Below are positions 42,847 through 52,948 of a stretch of 57,219 nucleotides of DNA, in pieces. The stretch is taken from the NCBI GenBank assembly GCA_945872615.1, contig CAMBZZ010000009.1, forward strand, positions 1 to 57,219, written 5' to 3'. The DNA is from an uncultured Clostridia bacterium (lineage in GTDB: Bacteria; Bacillota; Clostridia; Christensenellales; UBA3700). Both the position numbers and the translations under genes were made by a program. The number at the start of each line of letters is the position of its first letter. Positions within the stretch are counted from its first letter, which is position 1. The notes below the pieces were generated by a model. That model saw nothing but the letters and a program-made list of their open reading frames with translations. It did no database searches and was not told where the DNA came from.

Positions 42847-44172
42847 ATGCAAAAATACAAAATAATTACCTACGGATGTCAAATGAACGTCCACGAATCG
42901 GAAAAAATCGCAGGCACTCTCGAATATATGGGGTATAGAGAATGCGATAATTGCGACGACGCCGACGTGATAGTATTTAATACTTGTTGTATAAGAGACA
43001 ACGCCGAACAGCACGCTTTGGGCAACATCGGCGCGATTAAACATTTAAAGAAGAATAGACCCGAACTTATCGTGGCTGTAGTGGGTTGTATGACCCAGCA
43101 AGACGACGCGGCGGTAGAACTAAAGAAGAAATTTCCTTTTGTCGACGTGATTTTGGGTACTAATAATATCGATAAGCTCGGCGAGTGCATAGAAAAAAGA
43201 ATTAAGGCTCGCAAGCGGTCTATTTTGATTGACCCGAGCGAATATCCCGAAATAATCGAAAATCAACCTATCTATCGCACGAGTGGCACCAACGCTTGGC
43301 TAAATATTATGTACGGATGCAATAATTTTTGCACTTATTGCATCGTTCCTTACGTCAGAGGTAGGGAAAGAAGCCGTAAGATGAGTGATATTTTGGACGA
43401 ATTTAAGTCTTTGCTCGACCAAGGATACAAAGAAATTACCTTGCTCGGTCAAAACGTCAACTCTTACGGAAGTAATCTGGAAAACGGCGAAAACTTTGCA
43501 AAATTGCTGGAAGAAATAACGAAACTAGACGATTATACCAAGCATAGAGTGAGATTTATGACCTCGCACCCTAAGGACTTGAGCCCCGAAGTGGTTGATA
43601 TAATTGCAGCAAGCAAGAGTATATGCAACAATATACATTTGCCTATTCAGTCGGGCTCGGACAAAATATTAAAATTGATGAATAGGCGTTATACGAGAGA
43701 TTATTATCTAAAAGTCGTGGATAATATCAGGTCGAAGATTCCCGACTGCGGTATTACCACCGATATTATGGTGGGATTCCCCTACGAAGAGGAGCAAGAC
43801 TTCGAAGATACGCTGGATATAGTAAAAAAAGTCGAGTTTTCGATGGCGTTTACTTTCGTGTATTCCGTAAGGCGAGGAACGGCTGCCGCTAAGATGCCGC
43901 AAGTACCTGCCGAGGTATCCAAAGAAAGAATTATGAAGTTGATAGAAGTGCAAAACGCAATAACCGCAAAACTATCCAAAGGTTACGAAAATAAGACCTT
44001 CGAGGTGTTGTGCGAAGACGTCAATAGCAAATTAGACGGCTACGTGATGGGTAGAACGGATTCGGGTAGACTGGTCAACTTTGAAGGGGACGCTTCTATG
44101 GTGGGTAAGTTTTTAAACGTAAAAGTAGCAAAGTCAAAATCTGCCGTTTTGTACGGAAAAGTAGAGGAATAA
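42847..44172 (+). CDS. miaB: tRNA-2-methylthio-N6-dimethylallyladenosine synthase
   Basis: MiaB adds the methylthio group to i6A37 of tRNAs that read UNN codons. The 441-residue radical-SAM protein has the three cysteines of the auxiliary cluster (C11, C47, C81), the radical-SAM cysteines C158, C162 and C165 in YGCNNFCTYCIVPYVRG, and a C-terminal TRAM domain. MiaA, which makes its substrate, is encoded later in the same operon. The ATG at 42847 is chosen because the family motif ITYGCQMN follows directly. No ribosome binding site. Confidence 0.95.
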   Translation: MQKYKIITYGCQMNVHESEKIAGTLEYMGYRECDNCDDADVIVFNTCCIRDNAEQHALGNIGAIKHLKKNRPELIVAVVGCMTQQDDAAVELKKKFPFVDVILGTNNIDKLGECIEKRIKARKRSILIDPSEYPEIIENQPIYRTSGTNAWLNIMYGCNNFCTYCIVPYVRGRERSRKMSDILDEFKSLLDQGYKEITLLGQNVNSYGSNLENGENFAKLLEEITKLDDYTKHRVRFMTSHPKDLSPEVVDIIAASKSICNNIHLPIQSGSDKILKLMNRRYTRDYYLKVVDNIRSKIPDCGITTDIMVGFPYEEEQDFEDTLDIVKKVEFSMAFTFVYSVRRGTAAAKMPQVPAEVSKERIMKLIEVQNAITAKLSKGYENKTFEVLCEDVNSKLDGYVMGRTDSGRLVNFEGDASMVGKFLNVKVAKSKSAVLYGKVEE

Positions 44173-44173
44173 T

Positions 44174-46783
44174 ATGGCACTTTCACCAATGATGCAATTT
44201 TATCTGTCGCTCAAAGAAAAGTATAAGGATTGCCTTGTGTTCTTTAGATTGGGTGACTTTTATGAGATGTTTTTTGAGGACGCCGAAGTTGCTTCGAAAG
44301 AACTAGACCTTACCTTGACAGGAAGAGATTGCGGGCTTGAAAAGCGCGCTCCTATGTGCGGAGTGCCTTATCACGCAGTCGATTCTTATATATCTAAATT
44401 GATAGATAAAGGCTATAAGGTGGCTATTTGCGAGCAACTCTCCGACCCAGCAACGTCAAAAGGTATGGTGGAGCGCGACGTTGTGAGAGTTATCACGCCC
44501 GGCACGGTGGTAGAAGAGAATATTTTGCAAGATAAGTCCAATAATTATCTAGCTTGCGTGAGCATGGACAAAAACTGTTTTGCTATAGCTTGGGTGGATC
44601 TCTCGACAGGCGAATTTTGTACTACGCAGTCAAAATCTAAAGATAACGGTAGCGAAGCGGGCGACGTGGAGGATATGCTCTCTACGCTGTCGCCAAAAGA
44701 AATTATTGCTAACGGCGCCGCGTGCGAAGCGCTGAAGAATTGTCAAGCCGTGAGAATGGGTAAACTGCCAAAACCTCAAGAGTATCCCGACTGGGCTTTT
44801 GACTACGATACGGCGTATAATGCTCTAGCCGAGCAACTGAAGGTGGCAACGCTGGCAAAATACGAATTTGAGGACAAAAAACTGGCGATTGCTTGTTCCG
44901 GCGCAATAGTCAACTATCTAAAAGAGACGCAAAAGCGCGCTTTGCCGCATATAGACGACGTTAAATACGTGACGACTAATCGATTTTTGGTGATGGACGC
45001 CAATACAAGAAGAAGTTTGGAATTGACGGCTTCGGTAAGAGACGGCTCCAAAAAAGCCACGCTGCTGTGGGTGATAGACCAAACTTGCACCAATATGGGT
45101 GCAAGAAATCTCAAACGCTGGATAGAACAACCTCTTAGAGATAGTAAAAGAATAAATAAGAGACTCGATAGCGTGCAAGAGTTGATCGATAACAATAGAA
45201 TTAGAAATAATCTATCGGATAGTTTGTCGAGCGTGAGAGATTTGGAAAGATTGGCTTCTCGTGTGGCGTACGGCAATACTAATCCGCGTGATTTCGTGGC
45301 AATAAAGCAGTCGTTACAAGCCTTGCCGGCGATAAAATCGTTGTTGCAAGTAGCCAATACGCAGTTGCTTAGAGATTGTGAGGAGCAAATAGATACGTTG
45401 GACGATATTGCCGCGCTTGTCGAAAATGCTATCGACGACAATCCGCCAAGCGTAGTAAAGGACGGCGGCTTTGTAAAAAAGGGTTATAATCAGCAACTCG
45501 ACGACTACCGCATGGCGAGCAGTCAGGGCAAAGTTTGGCTAAACGAACTCGAAGCAAAAGAAAGGGAAGAGACGGGTATTAAAACGCTGAAAATCGGCTA
45601 TAACAAGGTATTTGGCTATTATATCGAAGTCAGCAAAGGGCAAGTGGATAAAGTGCCTTTTAGATTTCAGCGAAAACAGACTTTGACCAACGGTGAAAGA
45701 TATATCACCGCCGAGTTGAAAGAAATCGAAGACAAGTTGCTAGGCGCGCAAGAAAAAGCAATAGCTTTGGAATTGAAAATTTTTGAAGAGATTAAATTGA
45801 AACTATTGGAAGTCGTGTCAAAAATGCTGGCGTCCGCACGAGCTGTCGCCGTCGTGGATACCTTGCTATCATTTGCGAAAGTGGCGATTGCGGGCAATTA
45901 CGTCAGACCTATTATCGGCGACGATATTGAGAGTATCGAAATCGTCGAAGGTAGGCACCCCGTGGTCGAAAAGATATGCAATAGAGGCTCTTTTGTACCT
46001 AACGACACTTTGTTGGACAATAATCAAAACCGTACAATGATTATTACCGGTCCTAATATGGCGGGTAAAAGTACGTATATGAGACAAGTGGCTTTGATAG
46101 TTATCATGGCTCATATAGGCTGTTTCGTGCCTGCTAAATCTGCCAAAATTTCGATTACGGATAGAATTTTTACCCGTATAGGCGCGAGCGACGACCTAGC
46201 TTACGGACAAAGCACCTTTATGGTGGAGATGGTGGAAGTGGCGACAATTTTGCAAAATGCAACCTTTAGAAGCCTGCTCGTATTGGATGAAATAGGTAGA
46301 GGTACGTCAACTTTTGACGGTCTGGCGATTGCTAGAGCGGTAACGGAAGACATCAACAAGCGCATCAAGTGCAAAACTATGTTCAGTACCCACTATCACG
46401 AGTTGACCGAGTTGGAAGGTTGGCTCGAGGGAGTAAAGAATTATAAGATTCTTGCTACCGAAAGAGACAAGGGGATAATATTTTTGCATCGTATAGTGAG
46501 AGGCGGTACAAATAAAAGCTTTGGCATAGAGGTAGCTAAATTGGCGGGATTGCCTAAGAGCGTGATTGCAAGAGCTAAGGATATTTCTAAAATTTTGGAA
46601 GAGAATCCTCTGACGACTCACAAAGACGTAGAACCGCCGCTGCTTGTTGAAGCCAAAAAAGTAGACGAAGAAAATAAGACTGCAGCCTTGGTCAAAGAAT
46701 TGAGAAACATCGAAACCGAAACGCTGACACCGTTGCAAGCGTTGATTAAATTGACAGAACTCGTAAATTCGGTAAAGGAATAA
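44174..46783 (+). CDS. mutS: DNA mismatch repair protein MutS
   Basis: MutS detects mismatches and starts repair. The 869-residue protein has the mismatch-contacting motif GDFYEMF with F29 and E31, the connector, lever and clamp regions, and the ATPase with GPNMAGKSTY near 626-635 and DEIGRGTSTFDG. It starts one base after miaB and runs one base into mutL. Confidence 0.97.
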   Translation: MALSPMMQFYLSLKEKYKDCLVFFRLGDFYEMFFEDAEVASKELDLTLTGRDCGLEKRAPMCGVPYHAVDSYISKLIDKGYKVAICEQLSDPATSKGMVERDVVRVITPGTVVEENILQDKSNNYLACVSMDKNCFAIAWVDLSTGEFCTTQSKSKDNGSEAGDVEDMLSTLSPKEIIANGAACEALKNCQAVRMGKLPKPQEYPDWAFDYDTAYNALAEQLKVATLAKYEFEDKKLAIACSGAIVNYLKETQKRALPHIDDVKYVTTNRFLVMDANTRRSLELTASVRDGSKKATLLWVIDQTCTNMGARNLKRWIEQPLRDSKRINKRLDSVQELIDNNRIRNNLSDSLSSVRDLERLASRVAYGNTNPRDFVAIKQSLQALPAIKSLLQVANTQLLRDCEEQIDTLDDIAALVENAIDDNPPSVVKDGGFVKKGYNQQLDDYRMASSQGKVWLNELEAKEREETGIKTLKIGYNKVFGYYIEVSKGQVDKVPFRFQRKQTLTNGERYITAELKEIEDKLLGAQEKAIALELKIFEEIKLKLLEVVSKMLASARAVAVVDTLLSFAKVAIAGNYVRPIIGDDIESIEIVEGRHPVVEKICNRGSFVPNDTLLDNNQNRTMIITGPNMAGKSTYMRQVALIVIMAHIGCFVPAKSAKISITDRIFTRIGASDDLAYGQSTFMVEMVEVATILQNATFRSLLVLDEIGRGTSTFDGLAIARAVTEDINKRIKCKTMFSTHYHELTELEGWLEGVKNYKILATERDKGIIFLHRIVRGGTNKSFGIEVAKLAGLPKSVIARAKDISKILEENPLTTHKDVEPPLLVEAKKVDEENKTAALVKELRNIETETLTPLQALIKLTELVNSVKE

Positions 46784-46784
46784 T

Positions 46785-48689
46785 ATGGCTAAAATTAATA
46801 TATTGGACAAATCGGTATACAATCTTATCTCTGCGGGAGAAGTCGTCGAAAGACCTGCTTCGGTAGTAAAAGAATTGGTCGAAAATTCGATAGACGCAGG
46901 CGCAAGCGAGATTATTGTGTCGATAGAAGAAGGCGGACTTAGTAAAATTGTCGTCGTCGACAACGGCTCGGGTATAGATAGGGAAGATATGAATATCTGC
47001 TATCTGCCTCATACTACCTCTAAAATTGCTAAAGCATCTGACTTAGATGAGATTTCTACGCTGGGATTTAGAGGCGAGGCTCTAGCTTCCATCACAGCCG
47101 TCGCGCAAGTAGAAATTGCGAGCAAGACTGCGGGCGACGAGGTGGGATATAGCCTAAACATTAACGGCTCTCAGATAGGCAACAGCGGTGAAGTCGGAAT
47201 GTCTACCGGCACGAAAATCGTTGTATCCAACTTGTTCTTCAATACCCCCGTAAGACGAAAATTCCTCAAAAAGCCTAAGTCGGAAGAGGCAAGCGTAACG
47301 CAAGTGATGACGGAATTGATTTTTGCCAATCCCGACGTAAAATTTAGTTATTCTTGCGACGGAAAGGTTGTTTTTGATACCAATAGAGGGCTTGAAAATT
47401 CGATTTTTGAGATTTTCGGTACGGAAATTGCCAATAAAATGCTACCTTTTGATAAGACGAACGGAAATATCAGGGTCTACGGTTACGTGGGCGACAGAAC
47501 GGTATATAAACATAATCGCAACAGCCAAACTATCGTCGTCAACGGCAGAACGGTTGAATCGACTACCGTGCAAACCGCCGTTGCTCAAGCATACGGCAAC
47601 AGGCTAATGACAAGGTGTTATCCCGTCTTTGTGATCAATATTATCTTACCATTCGACGAAGTGGACGTCAACGTTCATCCGAACAAAAAGGAAGTGAGGT
47701 TTGCCAATTCTCAGCAGATATTTTCTAGGGTTTATCATGCCGTCGAAGAAACTTTGGCTGACGACGAAAAGGTCGCTGTGTTGTTTGACTCAACGCCGAA
47801 AACAATCGAAAATAATGAAAATGTCGTAAGGTCTCTAGAAAATACGGGCTTGGGTGACATTGTGGATAATATAAGTCAAGCTTATATCGATAAAAAAGAC
47901 GAAAGCGTTGCTTCGGAGTTGGCTCAAAACTATAAAAATCTCGAACTTAATAAAATTATCGAAAAACAAAAATCACTAGTCGACATCGGAAATATGCCTC
48001 ATATATTTACGGATAATTCCGCATTGCGCAAAGTGTCCGACAACGTCGGTACAATTAGACGAGCCTTTGACAATTCTATACAAAATAAGTTAGAGTTATG
48101 CTATGAAGAAAGTGAAAACGAATTGAAAATCCTCGGACAATTATTTGATACTTATCTGGTACTTGAATATCAAAATTTTGCCTATATAATTGACCAGCAT
48201 GCTTGTCATGAACGATACTTATACGATAATTTGAAAGAAAAAATTGACGACGGCGACGTGTCGAAACAGCCTTTACTCGTGCCGTATATCTTAGAATGCA
48301 ATCCGTCACAATTCGATTACGTACAAGCCATTAGTAATAATCTTGCTCAGATAGGCTTTGAAATCGAAGAGTTCGGCGGCTTGAGCTATAAGATTTACGC
48401 GGTGCCGGCTATATTGAACGATATTGATCTCGACGAATTCTTTGCCGATATAGTAAGTGAAAGAAAAGTTTTGGAAAATGCCAAGCAATCGGAATTGATA
48501 AAAGATAAGTTGGCAATGACTGCTTGTAAAGCTGCGATAAAAGCGGGTGACAAGTTGAGCAAAGAGCAAATCAAAAGCTTGATTGTCAATATGAAGAAGG
48601 GCGTTCCTGTACAATGTCCTCACGGAAGACCCGCGCTTATCAAACTTAGTCGCGCCGATTTAGACAAAATGTTTAAGAGGATTGTATGA
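46785..48689 (+). CDS. mutL: DNA mismatch repair protein MutL
   Basis: MutL links mismatch recognition to strand incision. The 634-residue protein has an N-terminal GHKL ATPase (VERPASVVKELVENSIDAGA, GFRGEALASI) and a C-terminal endonuclease/dimer domain with DQHACHER (D470 onwards), ACKAAIKAG and CPHGRP, the metal-site motifs of MutL proteins that cut DNA. The last acidic residue of the DQHA(x)2E(x)4E motif is Asp here instead of Glu. No mutH-like gene is present. The stop overlaps miaA. Confidence 0.96.
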   Translation: MAKINILDKSVYNLISAGEVVERPASVVKELVENSIDAGASEIIVSIEEGGLSKIVVVDNGSGIDREDMNICYLPHTTSKIAKASDLDEISTLGFRGEALASITAVAQVEIASKTAGDEVGYSLNINGSQIGNSGEVGMSTGTKIVVSNLFFNTPVRRKFLKKPKSEEASVTQVMTELIFANPDVKFSYSCDGKVVFDTNRGLENSIFEIFGTEIANKMLPFDKTNGNIRVYGYVGDRTVYKHNRNSQTIVVNGRTVESTTVQTAVAQAYGNRLMTRCYPVFVINIILPFDEVDVNVHPNKKEVRFANSQQIFSRVYHAVEETLADDEKVAVLFDSTPKTIENNENVVRSLENTGLGDIVDNISQAYIDKKDESVASELAQNYKNLELNKIIEKQKSLVDIGNMPHIFTDNSALRKVSDNVGTIRRAFDNSIQNKLELCYEESENELKILGQLFDTYLVLEYQNFAYIIDQHACHERYLYDNLKEKIDDGDVSKQPLLVPYILECNPSQFDYVQAISNNLAQIGFEIEEFGGLSYKIYAVPAILNDIDLDEFFADIVSERKVLENAKQSELIKDKLAMTACKAAIKAGDKLSKEQIKSLIVNMKKGVPVQCPHGRPALIKLSRADLDKMFKRIV

Positions 48690-49618
48690 ATAAAGTCATC
48701 ATCGTCGGCGGTGCTACCGCAAGCGGGAAAAGCGACTTTGGCGTGCAACTGGCAAAAATCCTTGATACCCAAGTCATATCTTGCGACAGTATGCAAATAT
48801 ATAAGGGATTGGACGTCGGTACGGCAAAGATAACGGCTAGCCAAATGCAAGGCGTCAAACATCATCTAATCGATATTGTCGAGCCAAGTAAACCCTTTAG
48901 TGTGAGCGAATGGCGCGAGAGGGCTACCGACGTCATTGACCAATTACATGCCAAAGGAAGAATCCCTATAATCGTCGGAGGGACTGGGCTGTATATCGAC
49001 TCTTTGGTTTATAAGCTGTCGTTTTTTTGCAACGGCGACGAAGAACTGAGAGAGAAATTGAATATACGTCTAAAAGAAGACGGCGCGCAAAAAATGCACG
49101 AATTGTTGCAAAGTATTGACCCCGAAGAAGCCGAAAAAATTCATCCAAATAATACCAAAAGGCTAATAAGAGCGTTGGAGATATATTATTCTACGGGCAA
49201 AATTAAGTCGGAAAAAGATGAAAGACGATTGAATGAGGATTATGACTTTTGCCTCGTCGTTTTGAGCCGAGACAGGCAAGAAACCTATAAACGAATCGAT
49301 AGTCGCGTGGACGAAATGTGGCGCCAAGGTCTTGTCGACGAGGTTAGGCGTATTGTCGACGAGGGATTAGCCGATTGGGACTGCCAAAGCATGCAAGCTA
49401 TCGGATATAAGGAATTTAGGGATTATTTTGAGGGTAAATGCGACTTGGAACAAGTTAGACGGCAAATAAAGATTAATAGCAGGCACTACGCTAAACGACA
49501 GATTAGTTGGCTTAAGCGCTACGACTTCGGTAAGTGGTTTGACGTAGACTGCGATAGGGATAAAGCAATAGAATACGCGGTAAATTGGGCGAATATAGAC
49601 GAAAGGAACGGAGAATAA
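48686..49618 (+). CDS. miaA: tRNA dimethylallyltransferase
   Basis: MiaA attaches the dimethylallyl group to A37 of tRNAs, the step before MiaB. The 310-residue protein has the P-loop GGATASGKS (8-16), the substrate motif SCDSMQIYKGLDVGTAK and the C-terminal Q-rich RNA-binding part (QISWLKR). The isoprenoid donor comes from the pathway completed by IspH at 19 kb. ATGA overlap with mutL. Confidence 0.96.
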   Translation: MNKVIIVGGATASGKSDFGVQLAKILDTQVISCDSMQIYKGLDVGTAKITASQMQGVKHHLIDIVEPSKPFSVSEWRERATDVIDQLHAKGRIPIIVGGTGLYIDSLVYKLSFFCNGDEELREKLNIRLKEDGAQKMHELLQSIDPEEAEKIHPNNTKRLIRALEIYYSTGKIKSEKDERRLNEDYDFCLVVLSRDRQETYKRIDSRVDEMWRQGLVDEVRRIVDEGLADWDCQSMQAIGYKEFRDYFEGKCDLEQVRRQIKINSRHYAKRQISWLKRYDFGKWFDVDCDRDKAIEYAVNWANIDERNGE

Positions 49619-49619
49619 T

Positions 49620-50864
49620 ATGGAATTTTGTGAACAAGCCAAAAGCATCGTTGCCAAGGCAGAAGAAAAACTGAAAAAGCAATTCGAGGAGGTCGACGAG
49701 ATTGCCTTCGTCAACCAAGCTAGAGTATTGGACGCCTTTAGAAACAACAATCTCGGTCAAAGGCACTTTGCTCCTACCAACGGTTACGGCTACGACGATA
49801 TAGGTAGAGATACGCTGTGCAAAGTTTTTGCCGAGTTGTTCGGCACAGAAAGCGCTATCGTAAGTCCTTTGATCGTTTCGGGCACTCACGCATTGTCTTT
49901 GACGCTATTTTCTCTCCTGGGAAGTGGCGATAAAATGGTGGCGGTGACAGGTAGCCCTTACGATACCTTGCAGACCGTGATAAACGGTAAAAACATAGGC
50001 TCGTTGAAAGACTTGGGCGTCAACTACGAGCAAGTCGAGCTAAAAAACGGCGATTTTGATTGGGAAAATATCAAAAAAACCGTGGATAACGATACGAAGT
50101 TGGTCTTTGTAGGAAGGTCCAGAGGCTATGAATGGCGTGACGCGTTGACGATTGAGCAAATATCTAAGGTTGCAAAATTCGTAAAAACAATAAATCCTAA
50201 CACGATAGTTATGTGCGACAACTGCTACGGCGAATTTATAGATAAGCTTGAGCCGACTGCCGTCGGTGTCGACGTCACCGCAGGCTCGATGATTAAAAAT
50301 ATCGGAGGCGGCATAGCTCCTACGGGCGGTTACGTTTGCGGAAGAGCCGATTTGATTGAGAAAATCGCCTATCGTCTTACCGCACCGTCAATAGGTATGG
50401 AAGTGGGGAGTTATGCCTACGGCTATAAGGACTTTTATCAAGGATTGTTCCTTGCGCCTCACGTGGTTGCACAAGCCGTCAAAACTTCTTTGTTGTTTGG
50501 ACAAGTGTTCTCTGACGCGGGATATAGCACTATGCCTAATCCAAGCGATAGATGCAACGACATTATTAGGTCGATTAAGTTTGATACCGAAGAAGAATTG
50601 GTAGCGTTCGTTAGGTCGATACAGGAGGCTTCGCCAATAGATAGCAACGTTGTGCCTTACGCATGGGATATGCCGGGATATGAAGATAAAGTGATAATGG
50701 CGGCAGGTACCTTCGTGGGAGGTGCTAGTATAGAATTGTCTGCCGATTCTCCTATCAAAGAGCCGTATATTGCTTACGTTCAAGGCGGTTTGACGTACGA
50801 ACACGGAAAAATCGCCGTACTGTATTGTCTAGATAAAATACTAAAAATGAAAAAACGACTTTGA
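49620..50864 (+). CDS. PLP-dependent enzyme, methionine gamma-lyase family (aluminium-resistance/YnbB type)
   Basis: The 414-residue protein belongs to the fold type I PLP family annotated as methionine gamma-lyase family or aluminium resistance protein (YnbB). The PLP lysine lies in TAGSMIKNIGGG near 226, and the GRSRGYEWRDALTIEQI block near 166 is characteristic. The true substrate is not established. In Bacillota this gene commonly stands between miaA and lexA or glnR, as here. Confidence 0.88.
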   Translation: MEFCEQAKSIVAKAEEKLKKQFEEVDEIAFVNQARVLDAFRNNNLGQRHFAPTNGYGYDDIGRDTLCKVFAELFGTESAIVSPLIVSGTHALSLTLFSLLGSGDKMVAVTGSPYDTLQTVINGKNIGSLKDLGVNYEQVELKNGDFDWENIKKTVDNDTKLVFVGRSRGYEWRDALTIEQISKVAKFVKTINPNTIVMCDNCYGEFIDKLEPTAVGVDVTAGSMIKNIGGGIAPTGGYVCGRADLIEKIAYRLTAPSIGMEVGSYAYGYKDFYQGLFLAPHVVAQAVKTSLLFGQVFSDAGYSTMPNPSDRCNDIIRSIKFDTEEELVAFVRSIQEASPIDSNVVPYAWDMPGYEDKVIMAAGTFVGGASIELSADSPIKEPYIAYVQGGLTYEHGKIAVLYCLDKILKMKKRL

Positions 50865-50963
50865 ATATAGATTGCCGCGTTGCCTCGTGCTTGCAAATAG
50901 TAGGATTTGCGATGCGCTAAGGGCTATGACAGCCGTCTACGATAAATCTCAGTAAATATGATA

Positions 50964-50990
50964 AAAACCGCCTTTTGGCGGTTTTGTTGA
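50964..50990. terminator. Bidirectional terminator between the PLP gene and lexA
   Basis: AAAACCGCC (50964-50972) pairs with GGCGGTTTT (50977-50985) around TTTT. The A-run and T-run on both sides allow termination from either strand. Confidence 0.85.
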
Positions 50991-51014
50991 TCGAGTTGGA
51001 ATTTTGACCAAAAA

Positions 51015-51653
51015 TTATCTAAATTGATTGCGCAATAATCCCGATATGACGCCAAGTATGCGGAATTGGTGGTCCGGCTCGACGATAATATCGCTCATAA
51101 AGCTGTTTTCCGGATGAAGTCTTACGTGGTCTTTTTCTTTGAAAAACCTCTTGAGCGTGACCTCTTCGTTGTCGATTTGGGCAACGATTATATCGCCGTC
51201 TTTGGCGGTATTTTGGGCATTGATGAGCACCATATCTCCGTCCAATATGCCTATATCAATCATGGAACTACCTTTGACTTTGAGCAAAAAACTATCGTTG
51301 TCGTATCTGAAGAAATCACTTGGAAGAGTATATGATTGATCGACTTCTACGGCGGCAAGCAAAGGCTCGCCTGCAGCGATATTACCCAAAAACGGTACTT
51401 TGCCAAAGTCTCGAGAATTTTGCTCTACATAATCGTTGTCGATAATCTCTATAGTGCGATTTTTGCCGTCAGACTTGCGAATTAAGCCGTTTTCTTCTAG
51501 TTTTGTAAGATAATATTGAGCCGAAGCCGTAGATTTGAAACCAACGACAGAACATATCTCTCTAACGCTTGGCGGATAATTGTTGCGCGCTACAAAGTCT
51601 TTGATAAATTGATAAGTTTGTTCTAATTTTTGAGCGGATTTGGTATATGACAT
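51015..51653 (-). CDS. lexA: LexA repressor
   Basis: LexA represses SOS genes and cuts itself when RecA filaments form. The 212-residue protein has an N-terminal winged helix (PPSVREICSVVGFKSTASAQYYL), the cleavage bond A94-G95 in NIAAGEP, and the serine-lysine dyad S130 and K168. AAGGAG precedes the ATG. Its promoter contains a LexA-box-like sequence, so autoregulation is likely. Confidence 0.95.
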   Translation of the reverse strand: MSYTKSAQKLEQTYQFIKDFVARNNYPPSVREICSVVGFKSTASAQYYLTKLEENGLIRKSDGKNRTIEIIDNDYVEQNSRDFGKVPFLGNIAAGEPLLAAVEVDQSYTLPSDFFRYDNDSFLLKVKGSSMIDIGILDGDMVLINAQNTAKDGDIIVAQIDNEEVTLKRFFKEKDHVRLHPENSFMSDIIVEPDHQFRILGVISGLLRNQFR

Positions 51654-51671
51654 AATCTTCTCCTTATCAAA

Positions 51672-51700
51672 ATTTTAGCACATATGTTTGCATTTGGCAA
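51672..51700 (-). promoter_or_regulatory. lexA promoter with LexA-box-like operator in the spacer
   Basis: On the minus strand: TTGCCA (51695-51700), 17 bp, TAAAAT (51672-51677). The spacer holds CAAACATATGTGC (51678-51690), close to the Gram-positive LexA box CGAACATATGTTCG. Confidence 0.7.
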
Positions 51701-51853
51701 GAGAATTTTTTGAATTAAAAAATTTTTATAAAAATTGTGTGAATTTGTAAAGCTTTTTGAATAAAATCGCGGTATCTTTATATGAATTTTTTTGAATTAT
51801 ATAAGTAAATAAAACGATTTATTAGTATCGATATTGCGTCGCGTTCAAAAATA

Positions 51854-52942
51854 TTATTCTTCGTCGTTGTTGTCTAATTGGTCGGAGTAATCTACGCGGT
51901 TACTTCTTAACGTTACCTTTTTGGAAGCGGCACGCTTGATTTCGTCGCTGATTGCGGCGTAGTGCTTCTTGGTAGTATTGATGTCTTTGTGCCCCAAAAC
52001 TTCTGCAACTACGTAAATATCGTTGGTATTTTGATATAGGGTAGTGCCGTATGTGCTGCGAAGCTTGTGAGGCGTGATATGTTTGAGCGGTGTGATTATA
52101 CGTGCGTACTTTTGTACTAAATTTTGAACGCTGCGCACGTTAATTCTTTTGTTCTGCAAAGACAAAAACAATGCAGGCTCGTCGTCTAGAAGCGGATTTT
52201 GCGCTCTTTCGTCCAAATATCCTAGCAAAGCCCTAGCAACTTCGTCGCCAAAATAGAGTATAGTCTGATTGCCGCCTTTGCGGGTGATTTTGAAGGCGTT
52301 GTTGTTGAAATCAACGTCTTGAATATTAAGTCCTACAAGTTCGGAAATTCTTATTCCGGTACCTAAAAATAACGTTAATATGGCTAAATCGCGTTTGGCT
52401 GTGCGTTTGTGATACGCTTTTTGTTGCGGGGTAAGTCCTTCACCGGCTTCCGCGACGTCCAAAAGCCTAGAAATTTCGTCCACGTCGAGACGAATAATAG
52501 GTTTTTCTAGCATTTTTGGCGTCATAACCTTGGATGCAGGGTCGCACGGCAAGTTATTTTTGTTGTAATTATACTTGAAAAAAGACTTCAAAGTGGCTAG
52601 TTTTCTTGCTTTGGTCTTGAGTGAATTGCGACGAGGTTTGCCGTCGGTTTCATAATAAGTGACGTATTCTAAGAACATCTCGATGTGCGTTGTAGTTACT
52701 TGCGCCAAGTGTTGATAATTAAACGAACGTATATTCACATTTTCGAATTCTATAATCTGCGTTGTAAGAAACTGAAAAAACAACCTAAGGTCCGTAGCGT
52801 ATCCGAGCTGTGTCAACTCAGATGTGCTATTTTGGATACCGATAAAATATTCGTTGCAAATAAGGGGAAGTTGTTTTTTAATTTCCCTTAACTTTTGTAT
52901 CGAAGTCGTTTTTCTTTGGTCAAAATACGAATCGCTGTTCAT
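51854..52942 (-). CDS. Tyrosine-type site-specific recombinase (Xer-like)
   Basis: The 362-residue protein has a SAM-like core-binding domain (about 30-135) and a catalytic domain with R198 (GTGIRISELVGL), K222, H292 and R295 (PHKLRSTYGT), H318 (LGHKD) and the nucleophile Y328 (KKHY), so all catalytic residues are present. It is longer than XerC/XerD (about 300) by an N-terminal extension and a charged tail. Such genes often neighbour lexA in Clostridia. Its mRNA is predicted to be leaderless. A lox-like palindrome lies 256 bp upstream at 53199-53228. Confidence 0.92.
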   Translation of the reverse strand: MNSDSYFDQRKTTSIQKLREIKKQLPLICNEYFIGIQNSTSELTQLGYATDLRLFFQFLTTQIIEFENVNIRSFNYQHLAQVTTTHIEMFLEYVTYYETDGKPRRNSLKTKARKLATLKSFFKYNYNKNNLPCDPASKVMTPKMLEKPIIRLDVDEISRLLDVAEAGEGLTPQQKAYHKRTAKRDLAILTLFLGTGIRISELVGLNIQDVDFNNNAFKITRKGGNQTILYFGDEVARALLGYLDERAQNPLLDDEPALFLSLQNKRINVRSVQNLVQKYARIITPLKHITPHKLRSTYGTTLYQNTNDIYVVAEVLGHKDINTTKKHYAAISDEIKRAASKKVTLRSNRVDYSDQLDNNDEE

Positions 52943-52948
52943 ACCAAA

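Noticed and set aside
42796..43044. An 83-codon N-terminal extension of the penicillin-binding protein
   Set aside because: It would overlap the start of miaB and displace the transmembrane anchor from the N-terminus; the ATG at 42795 fits the family.
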